DNA of 64,000 nt, taken from the NCBI GenBank assembly GCA_963920525.1, contig OY986438.1:176757093-176821092 (forward strand), read 5' to 3'. Numbering within the stretch: the first letter of the stretch is position 1; each line of letters begins with the position of its first letter. Positions 42,858 to 55,615 of the stretch are shown piece after piece. Origin of the DNA: Dichetophora obliterata. Lineage: Eukaryota > Arthropoda > Insecta > Diptera > Sciomyzidae. The notes under the pieces were generated by a model, which saw only the letters and a list, made by a program, of their open reading frames with translations, was not told where the DNA came from and did no database searches. Position numbers and translations under genes: made by a program.

Positions 42858-44116
42858 TACAATAAGCGGTTAGGAAACAATAATATTATTATATTTTGTT
42901 GTCATTGCTTGACAATAAGTAAAAGTTTCCACATGCATTCTTAAAGAAGCGGTTTGGAAATAACAAAAATAGAAAACTACTCTTAAGCTTCCGAAAGATA
43001 TGGTGGGGAATATTTTTTTATCACTTTTAGATGGAAGATTTCCGATTTTTCCTGAAGAGTAGTACATGTTGATAAAAAAAAAAAGAATCAAAAAACATTT
43101 TGTTGGGTTTGTTTTAAGGGGCTTAAGTGAAGCTGACACTTAAAACTTTCCTCCTTATGAGGATCGTTTAAATATATTGCAAAAATTTAATTTTTAAAAG
43201 AGCTAAGGAAATCTGCTAATATCGTCTATTTACACCTACCTTTTACCTGTCTATTCAATTCTCCAGAACTCCTTGCTCTTATAACTTTTCACACTAACCG
43301 TAGAAGCAGTAGAAACGCAAACTATTTTATTTACTTACCTTTTAGTAGAACAAACTATATGGCTACTATTTATAATTTACTTACCTTTTAGTAGAACAAA
43401 CTATATGGCTACTGGTACTTTAAGCCGACTGAGCACCTTTGTTAACAACTGTAGCGTTTGTGATGGTTAACTTATCGAATGCTCAACTCAAAAGTAAATT
43501 AAAAAGTAATGTATATTTAGATCTTTTACACATGAAAAGCATGGTTAGTTGGTAGCAAAAGCATGGTAGTGTATTGTGTAAATTTTGATCACTTTCTCCT
43601 TCTTTTTTTTTACCACTTTTATCGATATCGTTGCATATTTCAATAATATTTGATATGGTTCTTAAAATGATCTAAGAAAGTGTGAAAAAGCTATAGCAGC
43701 TGAACTCTTTTGTTAATGCGTATCCATTGACCTATTCCCCATTCAAAAAAGTAATAAATTCGGAAGTAGCATGACAAGTTCATTCGGTAACCTCTAGTTC
43801 GGGCAATCCCAATGGTATCACGTTAATCATCAAACTATTTCCATAGATTTCAAGTTCAGATTGCGTCAGTCTTAAATAATTTTCATGCAATCAGCCAGAA
43901 AGCCCTCAAAAACTTAAGAACTCAAGCACTTGTAACATAGCTCAGCTTATAAATAATTTGAGCCAATCAATCAGTTAGTCACGTGAAACCTTGTGCAAGC
44001 TACCATTTTCGTGGGAGATGTAACCTTAGCATAGACGCAAAATTAACTAACTTGGTCATGATGTGATGACAAACAAAAAGCTAAATTCTGTTTGTTTACA
44101 TTTTGTACAAAACGAG
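42858..44116. other. No gene seen
   Basis: Mostly unremarkable AT-rich sequence. A 45-bp unit (ACTTACCTTTTAGTAGAAC onwards) is duplicated in tandem at 43336-43425. Confidence 0.5.
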
Positions 44117-44120
44117 ATTC

Positions 44121-44179
<59 letters not shown>

Positions 44180-44180
44180 T
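44117..44180. repeat. TAA microsatellite
   Basis: About 20 perfect AAT/TAA triplets. Confidence 0.95.
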
Positions 44181-45756
44181 TTAGTAAGTTTATAAAAAAA
44201 AAAAACACATAAAAAGACTTTATTAACAATGGCCAATATAGCATTGGCTTGAACAGTAGTTAAGAAGCTTATAGAAGAATACGATTGCTCTTATCATTGT
44301 TTCAGCGTCAAAATTTTGCTAAACACAAGCAAAAAAAAAAAGCTGCAAGCCACGCATTATGAACAAGCACTGTCGCCAGCTTATTTGAAGTCTTTAATTA
44401 TGGGTTAAATAACAAACAGCTTAGTGCTTTTGAACCATTCGTATTGAAATTTCTGACATTCGCACAAGCGCAGTTAAACAATTCGTTAGCCCCTTTTCGG
44501 ATGTTGTCTAATGTGTACAACAAAGTATTATCCACAACAAAAACTTGTTATGTAGGCGCTATTCTTGCAGAACCATTTTCTGTTTCTTCAAGAGTCGGAA
44601 TAAGATTTTATGACTTGGCACAATGTGTGTGGTTTAAAAGATTTTGCAGATAATCCGTAATTAGCATAAATTTTGCTTGATGGCAGCAGCCACCGAGCTG
44701 TCTGTCGGTGTAGCTATTAAAAATAGCCAAACAACTTGTTTGCTCAAAGCTGATGCCAAACAAAATCTATGTGTGAAATATTTTTGCTTTTGTAATAACG
44801 AGAAGTAATCGGATGTTTGATAATTATTATTGAGATTAATTATCTTAATGCGCTTAGGAATAAATTATTTCATTGGTATTTTATAAACGTCCAAGCGGAA
44901 ATATAAAATAACTGTTGCTTTACGTGTGAACACGATGAAATGAATCGCTTTTAAATAATGCGTCGCACAGTGTAACATTCTCATATAAACTGCGATCTTG
45001 TTTTTGTAAAGACTAAGAAATTTTGGCAATTTGACTGAATTCGAACCATTCTCAAATGTTACTCTTATACGAAAAGTTCATTTAAAAAAAAATAGGATTT
45101 GCAAAGGTTAATGGTTTCTATGGCACCTTTTGGTGCATAAAAAAGTTATTTTTAGTGGCTTAAGTGAAATGCCGACCACTGCTTTAGAAGCATGTTGAAG
45201 TGTCTTATTTTGAATGCCGTGTACCCCCTTTTCAAGTCCATATGGCTCTTGCAATGTGGCAGCTTAACCCATTAACGAACAAAAAGCAAAATAAAACAAA
45301 CAATATTTTCAATTTAAAAAGAATAATCTGTACAAAAAAAGGTTAGCAAACAGAAATGTTATGTATTTAAAGTTTAATTTTTTGAAATAACAAAATAGCA
45401 ATTAAAAATTCCATGATTGATTTTTCAAAAATTCCATGTCGTTTTTTTTGTTTAAAAAAAGACGTGTGATTTTTTTCAAGATTGGATAAATTCTGGAAAA
45501 ATTTACACGTTATTGTAAATTAAATTATTAAATTCTAAGTTTTTATTGTTTAAATATTTTTTTGAAAAGTAATCCTCTTATGGATAAAAACTTTATGATG
45601 AAATGGTTTTATATCATTTATTTTTATTTTATTTTAAAAAGAGAATTACAATTATTAAAAATTATAATACAAAGTAAGCAGCACAAGTAACAAACGCTTT
45701 CGGTTTGCATCTTTATACATACATAAAGAAAATTAAGGAATAAAAAAATTGTCATA
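44181..45756. other. No gene seen; relatively repeat-poor stretch
   Basis: Between 44280 and 45010 the composition is more even and I see no repeat or transposon ends. It could be a conserved noncoding or regulatory block, but nothing in it identifies a function. Confidence 0.35.
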
Positions 45757-46020
45757 TACACTATGGTACAAAACAATAGACGCACCTATTTTTTTACACA
45801 TTTCATGTCTAAAGAAAAATTGAGAGAAAACCAAAGATGCAGTTTGAAAAGAAATAAAACAACAAAAAGTTTTAGACAGTATTTTGAAATTTTTTTAATT
45901 CTTATTTACCTTTGTAAAATAATATTCAATTTTTGGGCGGCGCACAACTGTAGACGCACTTTAATATTTAACAAAATAAAAAAAAAAACTAAATAAAGCA
46001 CTTTAGCTGTAGGAAATTTA
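45757..46020. mobile_element. Fragment of a Tc1-like element end
   Basis: ACTATGGTACAAAACAATAG followed by ACGCACC resembles the end of the Tc1-like element at 49795 (ATAGACGCACC). A second similar motif, AACTGTAGACGCAC, is at 45946. No transposase here. Confidence 0.45.
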
Positions 46021-46295
46021 ATTATTTTTGAAATTAAAAATGCGTAGGGATGCCTTTCTGCTGAATGAGACCAAATATCCTGTTTGGTATACTTTGAACC
46101 AACTTGCAGGAATATTTATATATTATTACGCAAACAAAAAAGCTGTGTTAACGTCAGCATATTCACATAAATCTTACAACTTTGGAAAAGTATTTTCGAG
46201 TTCATTTGCAGGAGTTAATTTTTATTCGAATAAGTTGTCATTAAGATAGGTAAAACTAGGCAAATGTAAAAACCTTTTTTCCCAATGGGACAGTG

Positions 46296-46402
46296 CAAAC
46301 CAAAAGCAACACAGCTCTGTTGAACATCGTTGCTGTAGCATACACGAGAGAGAAGAGAGTGACTAAGAACACTTCAACAGAGCTGTGTGCAGTGTTGCCA
46401 CA
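46296..46402. mobile_element. Short inverted-repeat element
   Basis: CAACACAGCTCTGTTGAA at the left is mirrored by TTCAACAGAGCTGTGTG at the right, about 100 bp in all. It abuts the element starting at 46403. Confidence 0.55.
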
Positions 46403-48056
46403 CAGAGAAAACAACATTTTCAAAAGTGGCAGAAGCGTGCTACTTTTAAAAAGTTTAACCCAGATTTTGCACTTCTAACGTTTATTTTAATTTTAAAAAC
46501 AAACATCTTAAAATGAAATAGTAAAACGTTTATTTTCATTTTAAAAACTTACAATTTAAAATAAGATTCTAAAATGTTCGTTTGATTTAAACAATGGATA
46601 TTTTAAAATGCTGTAGTAAAACCTTTATTTTCATTTTAAGAACGAAAATTTTAAAACGAGATTCTTAAATGTTCGTTTGATTTTTAATAATAAATATTCT
46701 CAAATGTAAAATGTTTATTTTCATTTTAAAACGAAAATTTTAAAACGAGATTCTAAAATGTTCGTTCGACTTGTAACAATAAACATTTTAAAATGCAATG
46801 GTGCAACAATTATTTATATTTTAAAAACGAAAATGTTCAATTCAAATTAATTCAAAAAATCTACAGAAATCCGCATTTCCTCTATTAATAAAAAAAAAAA
46901 ACAGCTGAAAACAAAATCAGCAAAAATTCTAAAAACAACTTCAGTAAACATGCTTTGTTAGTGCAGACTTCCAGCAGGCTGTTGGACTACATATAATAAC
47001 ATAAGCATAGAAACTAAAGTAAAACAGAAATACAACAACAAATGTGACATGATGAAATTGAGGAAAAACTGAGAAATTGACGCTTCAAATCTCATCGCCC
47101 CGATTGTGCAGTGCGTTAGCGCGCGCTTGCACGGGTATCACAAAGATTTCTGATGACGCTTTTAGCAGAGCAGAAATTGCAATCAGATCAGCTAGTGATT
47201 TTTTCCTTTTCATATTGAAAAAACTTTGTTGTTGTTGTTGTTTCTTTGGAAAAATTCGTTAGAACAATTAATTGTTCTAACTTTGACCTTAAGCTCAATA
47301 AACGATTTTAAACTATCAAACAACTAGAATTTGTATTTAAAATCAAGTATGATTTAAACTATCAAACATTTAGAATTTGTATTTAAATCATATAAAGTCA
47401 ACACAAATAAAAAAAAACCTTTATGGGTTTTCAAAATTATAGTTTTATTTTAGGTTTTGTATCATCAGCTATGTTCATCTCGTTAAAATTTTTTAGATAA
47501 TTATACTATATCCCAGCGTCTATAAAAAAATACAATTTGTCAGATATTATTTATTTTGTTTAATATACTACTTACCTTATAGTTGTGGCAGCAAATGCTA
47601 CAAGTCAAACTCTTTAATTACTTTCTTGCAGGCAAACTGCAGAGTGATGAAATCGAGAATGAAAAATATTTTATTTTCTGAACAAATATCAAATACATAA
47701 GTCAATGAAACATATATAATAAAAAATTCGTTATTAACAAGTGTTTTGAAATAAAGTATGTGAATTTTAATATGTCATGTTAAAACGTTCGTAGTTGTTT
47801 TAAAAACGTTTTGTTTCACTTTTCTATTTAAAAATGTGCGTTTTTATTTTTGTATGGCGTAAAATGTTTTTAAAAATATTACTTTTAACCTACTATATTA
47901 TAGTTAAACATTCGTAGTTGTTTTAAAAACGTTTCGTTTTACTTTTCTATTTAAAAATGTGCATTTTTATTTTTGTATGGCGTAAAATATTTGTAAAAAT
48001 ATTAATTTTACTAAACTTTTTTAAAATGTGCGTTTTTGATTTTTTGTTTTCTCAGT
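46403..48056. mobile_element. Non-autonomous element with subterminal tandem repeats
   Basis: The ends CACAGAGAAAACA and (reverse complement) CACTGAGAAAACA agree. Left subterminal: three to four copies of a 110-bp unit containing TTTATTTTCATTTTAA and TTCTAAAATGTTCGTT (46480-46800). Right subterminal: two copies of a 120-bp unit containing CGTAGTTGTTTTAAAAACGT (47780-47990). The middle (46860-47760) is unremarkable. No clear target duplication. Confidence 0.6.
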
Positions 48057-48462
48057 GCATGAACAAAATTTTAATATCTTAAGTTTTGCAATCAGCTCGT
48101 CGGATGCTCGTCGGATTTGTGAAACTCTGAAAAACAACAAAAATGTTGGTTTTCCTTCGAACTAATATAAGACGTCAGTGAAAAAAAATTATATATTGAT
48201 TAATATTGCATTTTAAGTCATACATACATTGCTTTGTTATAAAAATGTGTGCCAAATCGGAAATCAAATTTATTTTTTCTGTAATCGTAACATTTCGACC
48301 AAATATCGGATCATCGGATTCAAAACAGAAAATCGTAACAAATCTGATATATCGGACCATATGGCAACACTGGCTTTGTGGCATTGGTGTTGTTGCTGTT
48401 TCTAAATTACTCTCTCGAACTGATAACCTGAACAGAAAGAAATAATTTCATTCAATGAACCC

Positions 48463-49795
48463 AGTGGTAAATAGACACATGACGTAACCAATTTATTTCT
48501 TTTATACCTACAATTTAGATGCGAGATCTCCAACGCCTGTAGATTTAATAATTGAGTTTTTGAAGTGAAAACTTCTTTAGGCGCGTTTAGTCATTTTGTG
48601 TAGAGCAAATTAAAAAAAATAACAAAAGACAAATCACTTTTGATATGGTCAAACTTCGATCACAGGCGATACTAATCCGGATTAATTGAGTCCCATGCTT
48701 CAATAACTCTAATTATTAGGTCTTCAATACTGTCATATTGCTTATTTTCAATGTACATTTTCCGAAGCATTATTCCCAAAACGTTTTCAATAGAAATCCG
48801 GTCTGGGGAACAGGCTGGCTTATTTACACCAACATTATTCGCTTCCATCCACGAGTGGGTCGCATCACTCTTGTTTAAGGAGGCATTATCTTGCTGAAAA
48901 ATTACATTTTTCGAACGACGTCTTTCCAAATATGATAGCAGATTTGTTGTTAGTAGTATTGTATACTCCTCCGAATTCATGCGAGTGCTTGGAAATGCAA
49001 TCTCCAACGTTTCATCAACACAAAATGCTCCCCAAACCATCAAAGAGCCTCCACCGAAATTTCACTTTGAAAAATACAGTGGTTCCTTATGCAGATCTCG
49101 GCAGAACTCCTTATGCAGTTAAAACCTTACGGACCATCTAAATCAAACTTTTTCTCATCAGAAAAAATTAATTAAAATGAAAAACTGGTTAGCATTTTTA
49201 AAAGATATGTTATTGACAAAAGCACACTTTTTTCCAGTCAGTCAGTGTTCATGTTTGATCTTCCTAATTCAAGGTTGGCTACTTTATGACGGGGTAAAAA
49301 TTTTGGCATTGATTTTTAATTCTGGCGTACAGTATGGTTACAAGTTTTTAACACACGATTCACGGTCCATTTTGAGATATTTAACCTAAAATCATTTGCT
49401 ATTTGTCCTCCACTTTTCATATAGGTGCAGGCTGCTTTTATAATACTGCGTTTATCACGCTAAGAAAGCTTTTGTTTTCTTCCACCTTTCTTATTTGTAC
49501 AGTAACTACATGGATCTTTCAAAAGTTTGCGAACTAAGTGATCTGATCACTGAAGTTTTTGAGAAATTTCGCGAATACTGACACCTTCTTCTCTAAAAGC
49601 GAAAATTTTACCCTTTTCTGTGTCGGTTAAATTTAGCTTAAATTATAACGGTACGTAAAGAGCAACCAATTTTTAATGTTCTTCACCTAAGTTGTTAACT
49701 GTATATTTTCTCTTTAATGCACTCAATAAAATTATTTTTTCTTGTCATGGGCGTAGTTAACGTAGAAATAATAGGGTGCGTCTATAGTTCTGCAT
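48463..49795 (-). mobile_element. Tc1-like transposon, degraded
   Basis: Contains a minus-strand Tc1-type transposase. The right end, read inward, is GCAGAACTATAGACGCACCC. The left end CAGTGGTAAATAGACAC is a worn counterpart. The 1.33-kb length fits a Tc1 element. Confidence 0.6.
48672..49650 (-). pseudogene. Tc1-like transposase remnant
   Basis: The N-terminal helix-turn-helix pieces read Leu-Thr-Asp-Thr-Glu-Lys-Gly-Lys-Ile and Gly-Val-Ser-Ile-Arg-Glu-Ile-Ser (about 49640-49560). The C-terminal half is open over 123 codons (49043-48672) with Met-Val-Trp-Gly-Ala-Phe, Phe-Gln-Gln-Asp-Asn-Ala-Ser (second catalytic Asp) and Ser-Pro-Asp-Arg-Ile-Ser-Ile-Glu-Asn (Asp...Glu). The stretch between is broken by stops. 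Confidence 0.85.
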
Positions 49796-49799
49796 CTAT

Positions 49800-49925
49800 G
49801 CAGTTATAAATACATATACGCATATTTACACTCATGCGTATACATACATATTTATACATGTTTATATGTAAATATATACGCATATATATACATTCCTACA
49901 TACATGCAATTATATATTAGCTATA
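49800..49925. repeat. ATAC/GTAT-rich simple repeat
   Basis: Imperfect runs of ATACATATA, ACGCATAT and similar. Confidence 0.7.
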
Positions 49926-50109
49926 TACAGTTTTTGAGATTATTTATAAGTTAATATTTACATAAGTTTTAAATGTTTGATGTGCTTATTGTTTTAAACA
50001 TATCGGTTGGAAGTGTTTGACCAAAAATACTATACCTAGTATTCATAAATTAGGACATGAATTTAATATATGGTTTATGGACATTGTGTTAAATTTGCAA
50101 AATAAGCAA

Positions 50110-51960
50110 CCCTGAACCGAATCACCACGAAGAAGACGTTCATGGGTGAGTTTTGTTTGACCAATCCGGAGCCGTGTGAATACTTTTATTTCCCTGCAGG
50201 GGCTTGATGGTGGATATGTAGGTGTAGTTTTATCGGAGTTGCCAGACTAGTAGTGGTGTTGATGAAATTGCCATTGTTCGTTGAGTTGTTGGTGGATATA
50301 TGAATATATTTTGTGCTGAATGTCTTGCTTTTCTGCTGTTTTAAAGAAGAAACATGGACAGTTTGCAGTGGATTTAGCGACGTGATCAGCAAATTCATTG
50401 CCCGTGATACCACAGTGGCTTGGCACCCACATGAGTTTCAGTTTATTGGTGTGTTGAATAAGTTCATGTTTGATGTTTTGGATCAGTATACTATTGTTGC
50501 GGTACTTTTGAATGACAGTTAAAGTAGACTTGCTATCTGAGCATATGACAAATTTACCTTTATAAGAAGCGGCATGATTAAAAGCGGTATAAACAGCGAA
50601 GAGCTCCATAGTGTATACAGAGCAGTGAGGGAATACGAGACCATTTTTTATTGTCACTTTGTTATCAGTTACAACTGCAAATGAAGTGCAATGTGAATGT
50701 TTGGAACTGTCTGTATAAATAAATTTGCAGCCGGAAGACATAAGATGAAATCTGATTTTTATAAACATGGTTTTAAATGTTATGAGTTTGTGTGTGACTT
50801 AGAGCAGCAAAATAGTAGGGGTATTCACGGGTTGTTGTGAATTGCAAGAGTGTGAAAATGCAAAATAATTTGCGCACTAACGCGTGAACATCAATATCGC
50901 AACTTAATTATGCAATAAAATTAAATGTCAAATGAACAGTAAATATATTGCCTTCTGAAACCTTCTTGAAAGTTTTATCTTGGTGGCAATTACGTTCAAA
51001 AATAACCAAAACATGAATCATCTGCTTAGCATCACTACTTGTGCGTTCTCGCAATTGGTTTGAGCAGTGCGTAATTCAAGAAGAGTTGCAAAATTGTTTC
51101 CAATGTGTTTGTTGTTGGAATGATGCGAAAGTTCGCAATCATGCATTTTCGCATCGTCGCAACTGCGATTCGCATCAACCCGTGAATACCCCTAGTGTTG
51201 TTATAAGCGAAGAAGATGACAAGAGCCATGAGACGTTGGTGTTAATGTTCCACAGACGAGGTTGTAATAGTATGTTGATTGTGTTGGCCGAGCTTACAAT
51301 CCGGCAAATAGTTGAAGAACGTTTAAGCTGTCGTTTACGGGAAATGACGTTTCTGACATCTGCTAAAAACTTGACATTGTTAGAGCGGTATAGTTTTGTT
51401 ATGAGGTGAAGGCAGCAGTGTTGGATGTAATAGTTTATATCAGGAAGGCCGGATTCTGTAAGCAAGTTCTTGATTGGAGATATTGGGAAAGCCCGAAGAC
51501 TGCTTCAAAACGGCACTATGCTAGGGCGAAAGGGATTTCTTAATAATGCTTTTTGAACATTTGCCATAAAACGGATAGCCATAGTCAATAACTGATATCA
51601 ATAATGCTCTAGTGGCGTTAATTAAGGATGAAGTATGTACATTACTATGATTTTATGAAAGATATTTTATTACATTTAGTCTTAACGATAATTTTGTCTT
51701 AAGATAACTACAATGTTGTCTGAAGTTAAAGTTTATGTCAAAAATAAAGCCAAGTATCTTAAGAAATTCTATGTTATTTACAGCTCTATTATGGAACAAC
51801 AAATTAAAACCACTACAATTTTTTTTTACGGCATATGTGTAATGAATTACATTTTTTAAAAGATCTGCTCGCACCAGAGTCGAGTGACCATTCGGATATG
51901 TCTTTCAAAATATCTGTGAATAAATAAATAAAAATAAATAAGTATTTTGGACACAGCGCA
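50110..51960 (-). pseudogene. LINE with RNase H domain (I-type), interrupted by a MITE
   Basis: On the minus strand a 173-codon open frame (50768-50247) encodes RNase H: Tyr-Thr-Asp-Ser-Ser-Lys (first Asp), Met-Glu-Leu-Phe-Ala-Val (Glu), Ser-Asp-Ser-Lys-Ser (Asp) and Trp-Val-Pro-Ser-His-Cys-Gly-Ile-Thr-Gly-Asn-Glu-x-Ala-Asp (last Asp). Upstream pieces at 51874-51653 (Lys-Ile-Leu-Gly-Phe-Ile-Phe-Asp) and 51465-51210 are reverse-transcriptase thumb sequence. The polymerase core is missing. The RNase H frame is better preserved than the rest. Confidence 0.8.
50817..51193. mobile_element. MITE inserted in the LINE
   Basis: The left end AGGGGTATTCACGGGTTG is mirrored at the right. AGT lies on both sides (50814-50816, 51194-51196). 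The inner part has GCGAATTGCGAA-like and GAGAACGCAC motifs and no gene. Confidence 0.85.
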
Positions 51961-52565
51961 TCAGATCAAATCAGATGTTTTTGTAAATAGTATGACGTCG
52001 TCGGCGTATTTACAGTCATTTATCACCAAATTTATCAAAAAATTAAAGTTCTTAAAGTCTTAAAGTTGAAAAACATTTTCATATATAAAATTGACGACAG
52101 TTGAGGCTTAATTTTTTAATTATAATTATAAAAGGTTTCAAATTCTAATATAAATTTCAACCTTTCAGTGAATTTGCCCAATATATTGGACACGTTAGAA
52201 GGTAATTTTTATGCATATTTTGCAACTCTTTTTTTTTAAAAAAAATCATTTACTTCTATAAAAAAAATGAACCAATATAAAAAATTAATAGAAATATTTG
52301 ACATTAAACTCAGTTGGATTTTCGATTTTGTGTCGAAGAAAAGCAAAAAATTATTTTTTGCCTCTTTATAAGAAAAAATCAACCGGACTAAAAACAAAGC
52401 TATGTTTTTTGAAGCGAAGCTTTTTATTACTCCTCGTTTTGTGATTTGCTTGAGTGAAATCTGAAAAGAGACACTTTTTTCCATGCACCTTTTTCTTAGA
52501 ATTGTTGTTGTTTTTTTGTACTTGCGTCTATTACAACACGAGGATATACAATTAAAAATATTTCT
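51961..52565. other. No gene seen
   Basis: AT-rich. A minus-strand frame at 52616-52236 begins inside a tRNA-like sequence and continues through AT-rich DNA, so it is not credible as a gene. Confidence 0.5.
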
Positions 52566-52636
52566 TTGCAAGCGTGAGGATCGAACTCGCGCCTTCCGAT
52601 CGAGAGTTCTACACAATAACCATTACTCCAAACCAA
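52566..52636 (-). mobile_element. tRNA-like sequence, SINE head or tRNA pseudogene
   Basis: The minus strand reads an A-box-like TTTGGAGTAATGGTTATTG and a B-box GAGTTCGATCC within a CGCG/CGCG-flanked T arm. The acceptor ends do not pair well, so I do not call a functional tRNA. Confidence 0.5.
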
Positions 52637-52787
52637 CCATTTCTGATATGATGTGATTCATTCAATATTAACTGAAGCTATGTTGCAGTAGATGATAAGA
52701 ATTTATTAAAGGGATTGATCATTAGCTATCCTTCATATTTTATTGTGAATGCGTGAAGCTATAATGCAGCAGATCACAATTATCGAT

Positions 52788-52857
52788 CAAATACTACGTT
52801 TCCATGGCGAGTTAAATCGAGGTTGACTCGGGATTAACTTCCCATGGAAACGCGTTA
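52788..52857. mobile_element. Tiny palindromic element
   Basis: ACGTTTCCATGGCGAGTTAA is mirrored by TTAACTTCCCATGGAAACGC within 66 bp. Confidence 0.6.
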
Positions 52858-52859
52858 AG

Positions 52860-54128
52860 CTAGCTTGAGCTTGATAATTTTGAATCAAGTATAGCTTGTA
52901 ATTAAATATAAATAAGCCCACGACAGCTTGCGACTTGCAAGTATGCTAGCTTACAAGCGAACGGCACGAAGTTTCAAGTTAAGGAAAGCTTGATGCCTTC
53001 GACAAAAAGCTTGAAAAGCTTGAAATTGAAGCAAGTATCCAATTAAAGCAAGTATCTAAAAAATTCAATGAGCTTGTTTAGAGAGACCTTAAGCGTAATA
53101 GGACTTTTATGGATTCTGTGGACTCCGTGGTTGGAAGTTTTAGGGGTAACTTATTTCGAAGATGATGTGAAACTTTAAAATTGAAGATGGCGGATAGAGT
53201 TGCCACCTAGATTTTTTTTATTTTTGCGAATTCTTGTAATTTTGAAATTCTGACAACGGATTTGATTTCGAATATAATGTCACAGTCTTAAAATTTAAGA
53301 TGGATTTTAAGGTTGTCGCCTAAATTTTTACCACAGTATTACCACCTAACAATATGTATTTTTAAGAGTTTTAAACATTATTTATCAGTGTTAAGGGGTC
53401 GCTGTATTCGAATCTAAAGTCAGAATTTTAAAATTCAAGATGATGGATAGGGTTGCCACCTTAATTTGTTGTAGTTTGATGAATTCGGTGCTGGCAAAAA
53501 AAAATGAGATACCAAAAATGGGTCAAAATTTCAAAATTATAAAGTTGAAATAATAATAGGGCTGCCACCTAATAATATGTCTTTTCAATAGTTTAAACGT
53601 CATTTATCAGTGTTAAGGGGTCGATGATTTCGAATCTAAAGTCGGAATTTTAAAATTCAAGATGGTGGATAGGGCTGCCACCTTCATTTTTTGTAGTTTT
53701 ATGAATTCGGGGCTAGCAAAAAAAATAGTACACCAAAAATGGGTCGCTGAACCCGAATCCGTTGTAAGAATTTCCAAATTATAAAATTTTGAAATAAAAG
53801 GGTTGCCACCTAATATTATGGCAATAACAACAGAAAAAAAGTTGCACGAACTCCGCATAATAAATGAAACGAACAACGAAACAAGCGATCGCTTCCGACG
53901 GCAGTGCAGTCGCATGAGTCGAAACCAGAGTTGAAAAGTAGAAAACTTGACTTTTTCCACCAACTCATGTGGGGTAGAAACAAAATAGAATCACGTCAGA
54001 CATATGATTCGTTTTTCAAAAGCCAGTCGCAAATTGTAACGAAAAAATAAATCAAGTTCCTGCAATTCAACTCAAAGCTTGATATTTTTTCAAGTAGCTT
54101 GATTTTCAATTTACTTGTTGCACATCTC
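52860..54128. mobile_element. Probable hAT-type element with AAGCTTGA subterminal motifs (left end uncertain)
   Basis: The right end, read inward, starts TAGAGATGTGCAAC, a hAT-like terminus. CAAG/AGCTTGA motifs cluster at 52860-53065 and 54045-54115. The matching left terminus was not found. Confidence 0.4.
53150..53820. repeat. Degenerate tandem repeat, unit about 215 bp
   Basis: AAGATGGTGGATAGGG-type followed by (C/T)TGCCACCT occurs at 53175, 53440 and 53660. TTTATCAGTGTTAAGGGGTCG occurs at 53380 and 53600. AATTCGG(T/G)GCT(G/A)GCAAAAAA occurs at 53485 and 53705. Confidence 0.75.
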
Positions 54129-55615
54129 TACTCGACACCCACTAAAACGGCTGTAGAAGTGAAAATACAATGTTCAGTTGCTTTTTGACAAGACGTAATG
54201 TAAAGTAACGTAGAAATCTAAAATCCACGGATTTATACGTCCCGTCACGTTACGTTACGTTTATTAAAACCACTTGTATAAGAAAGCATTGTTTCAAACT
54301 ATAAGTGAAAGAACGCACTGCTCAACTGACATTAGATCACATTACGTTACTTTTATTATAATTTGACATTAACTTCAGAAAGACTCTACATTAGAAATAT
54401 AAAAAATCAGTTTCATAAAAATTCTAAGCCTTAAACAATGCTGTTTTGATAAATATAATTTGCGAATGACAAGCGATCCAAATATTTGCACAACAAGATT
54501 AGGACAACTATTGATGTAATATTTGCTAGAAATATCGATGACATTACATCTATATAATATACGTTTGATATTTTAGATATTAAAACCCAAAAATTTCGTT
54601 AACATTTACAAAAAAAAAAAATTAAAAATTAATGTAAAATAATAATGTAAGGTAATAAAAATTACTGGTGGGAAATTATTTTTTAGTTAACATTAGGTAT
54701 TTAAAATTTTTCAATTCTCTAAATTCAATTCAATTCAATTCTTAAAATTTTTAATAAAAATTGTTTTTATTAAAAAAACCATTAAATTATGAAACGTATA
54801 AAACTGCGAAAAAGCTTCGCTACTCTCGTGTGTCCAGCGACGCATCTGTTTTTTTTTCTTTTTATGTCTTTAATGATAAAAATATTAAGAGGGCTTACAA
54901 AAACAAAGATCTGAAAAGTTGAAAAACCTTTACAAAAAAAAAAAAGAAAAGATTTTGTGCCGAATAGTAGCAAAACAATTTTTTCTTTGTACAAGCGTGC
55001 AAAGCGTAAGTAGCGCAGGTAAAAGTTAGAAGTATGTTTTTTCATCTTTTTAGAACCTAAATGATAGTAATATTGCCTCAAAAAAGTTATTTGTTCTTAG
55101 TTTAGCCTAGCCATTGAAGGGGTGAAAAAAACAACTGTCATCATTTTGACATTTTAAAGCTATTTAAAAAAAAATTTGTTTTTAATCATGTGTATTTTTA
55201 TGTTTGCAGTTCTTTTTTCAATGGATCTTTGCAAAAGGTGCAGTTCTGCAAAGTTCAATTTCCATTTTGTGTTTATTTTCACAAATGTTTAATATACTTA
55301 AAATAATCATACTTGATCTATAAGCAAGTCTAAATGTTTCTTCTTTTTTTTTTAAATATTTTTTATAGTTCAAAATAGACAAATAACAAATTCTGAACAA
55401 ATTCATACGAGTTCTTTGGTTCAATTTTAGCATTTTTTGTTTCATTCAGTTTTTTTGGCAGAGACTTTTTTTAAAAAAAAATTAGTTTTGAGGAAAAAGC
55501 AGCAAAAAGACAAGCTATTCTCTTTAAAATATATAAAAAATATATCAAAAAACTATATATAAAAAATGTAAGCCAATCGAAGACTATATATTTTTTTTTA
55601 ATTCAATTGTGAGCC
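54129..55615. other. No gene seen
   Basis: AT-rich. A second copy of the GAAAAGCTTCGC repeat lies at 54778-54850. Minus-strand frames at 54782-55081 and 55218-55445 are AT-driven, with no recognisable protein features. Confidence 0.45.
54778..54850. repeat. Interspersed repeat, copy 2 (GAAAAAGCTTCGC)
   Basis: Matches 41396-41475 closely over about 75 bp (AAATTAT, AAACTGCG, AAAAGCTTCGCT, CTCTCGTGTG, CGACGCA). Confidence 0.6.

Noticed and set aside
44117..44180. CRISPR-like or other spaced array
   Set aside because: It is a plain TAA microsatellite; nothing in the window has repeat-spacer structure, and the genome is eukaryotic.
52236..52616. 126-codon minus-strand frame
   Set aside because: It starts inside a tRNA-like sequence and continues through AT-rich DNA, with no domain or composition typical of proteins.
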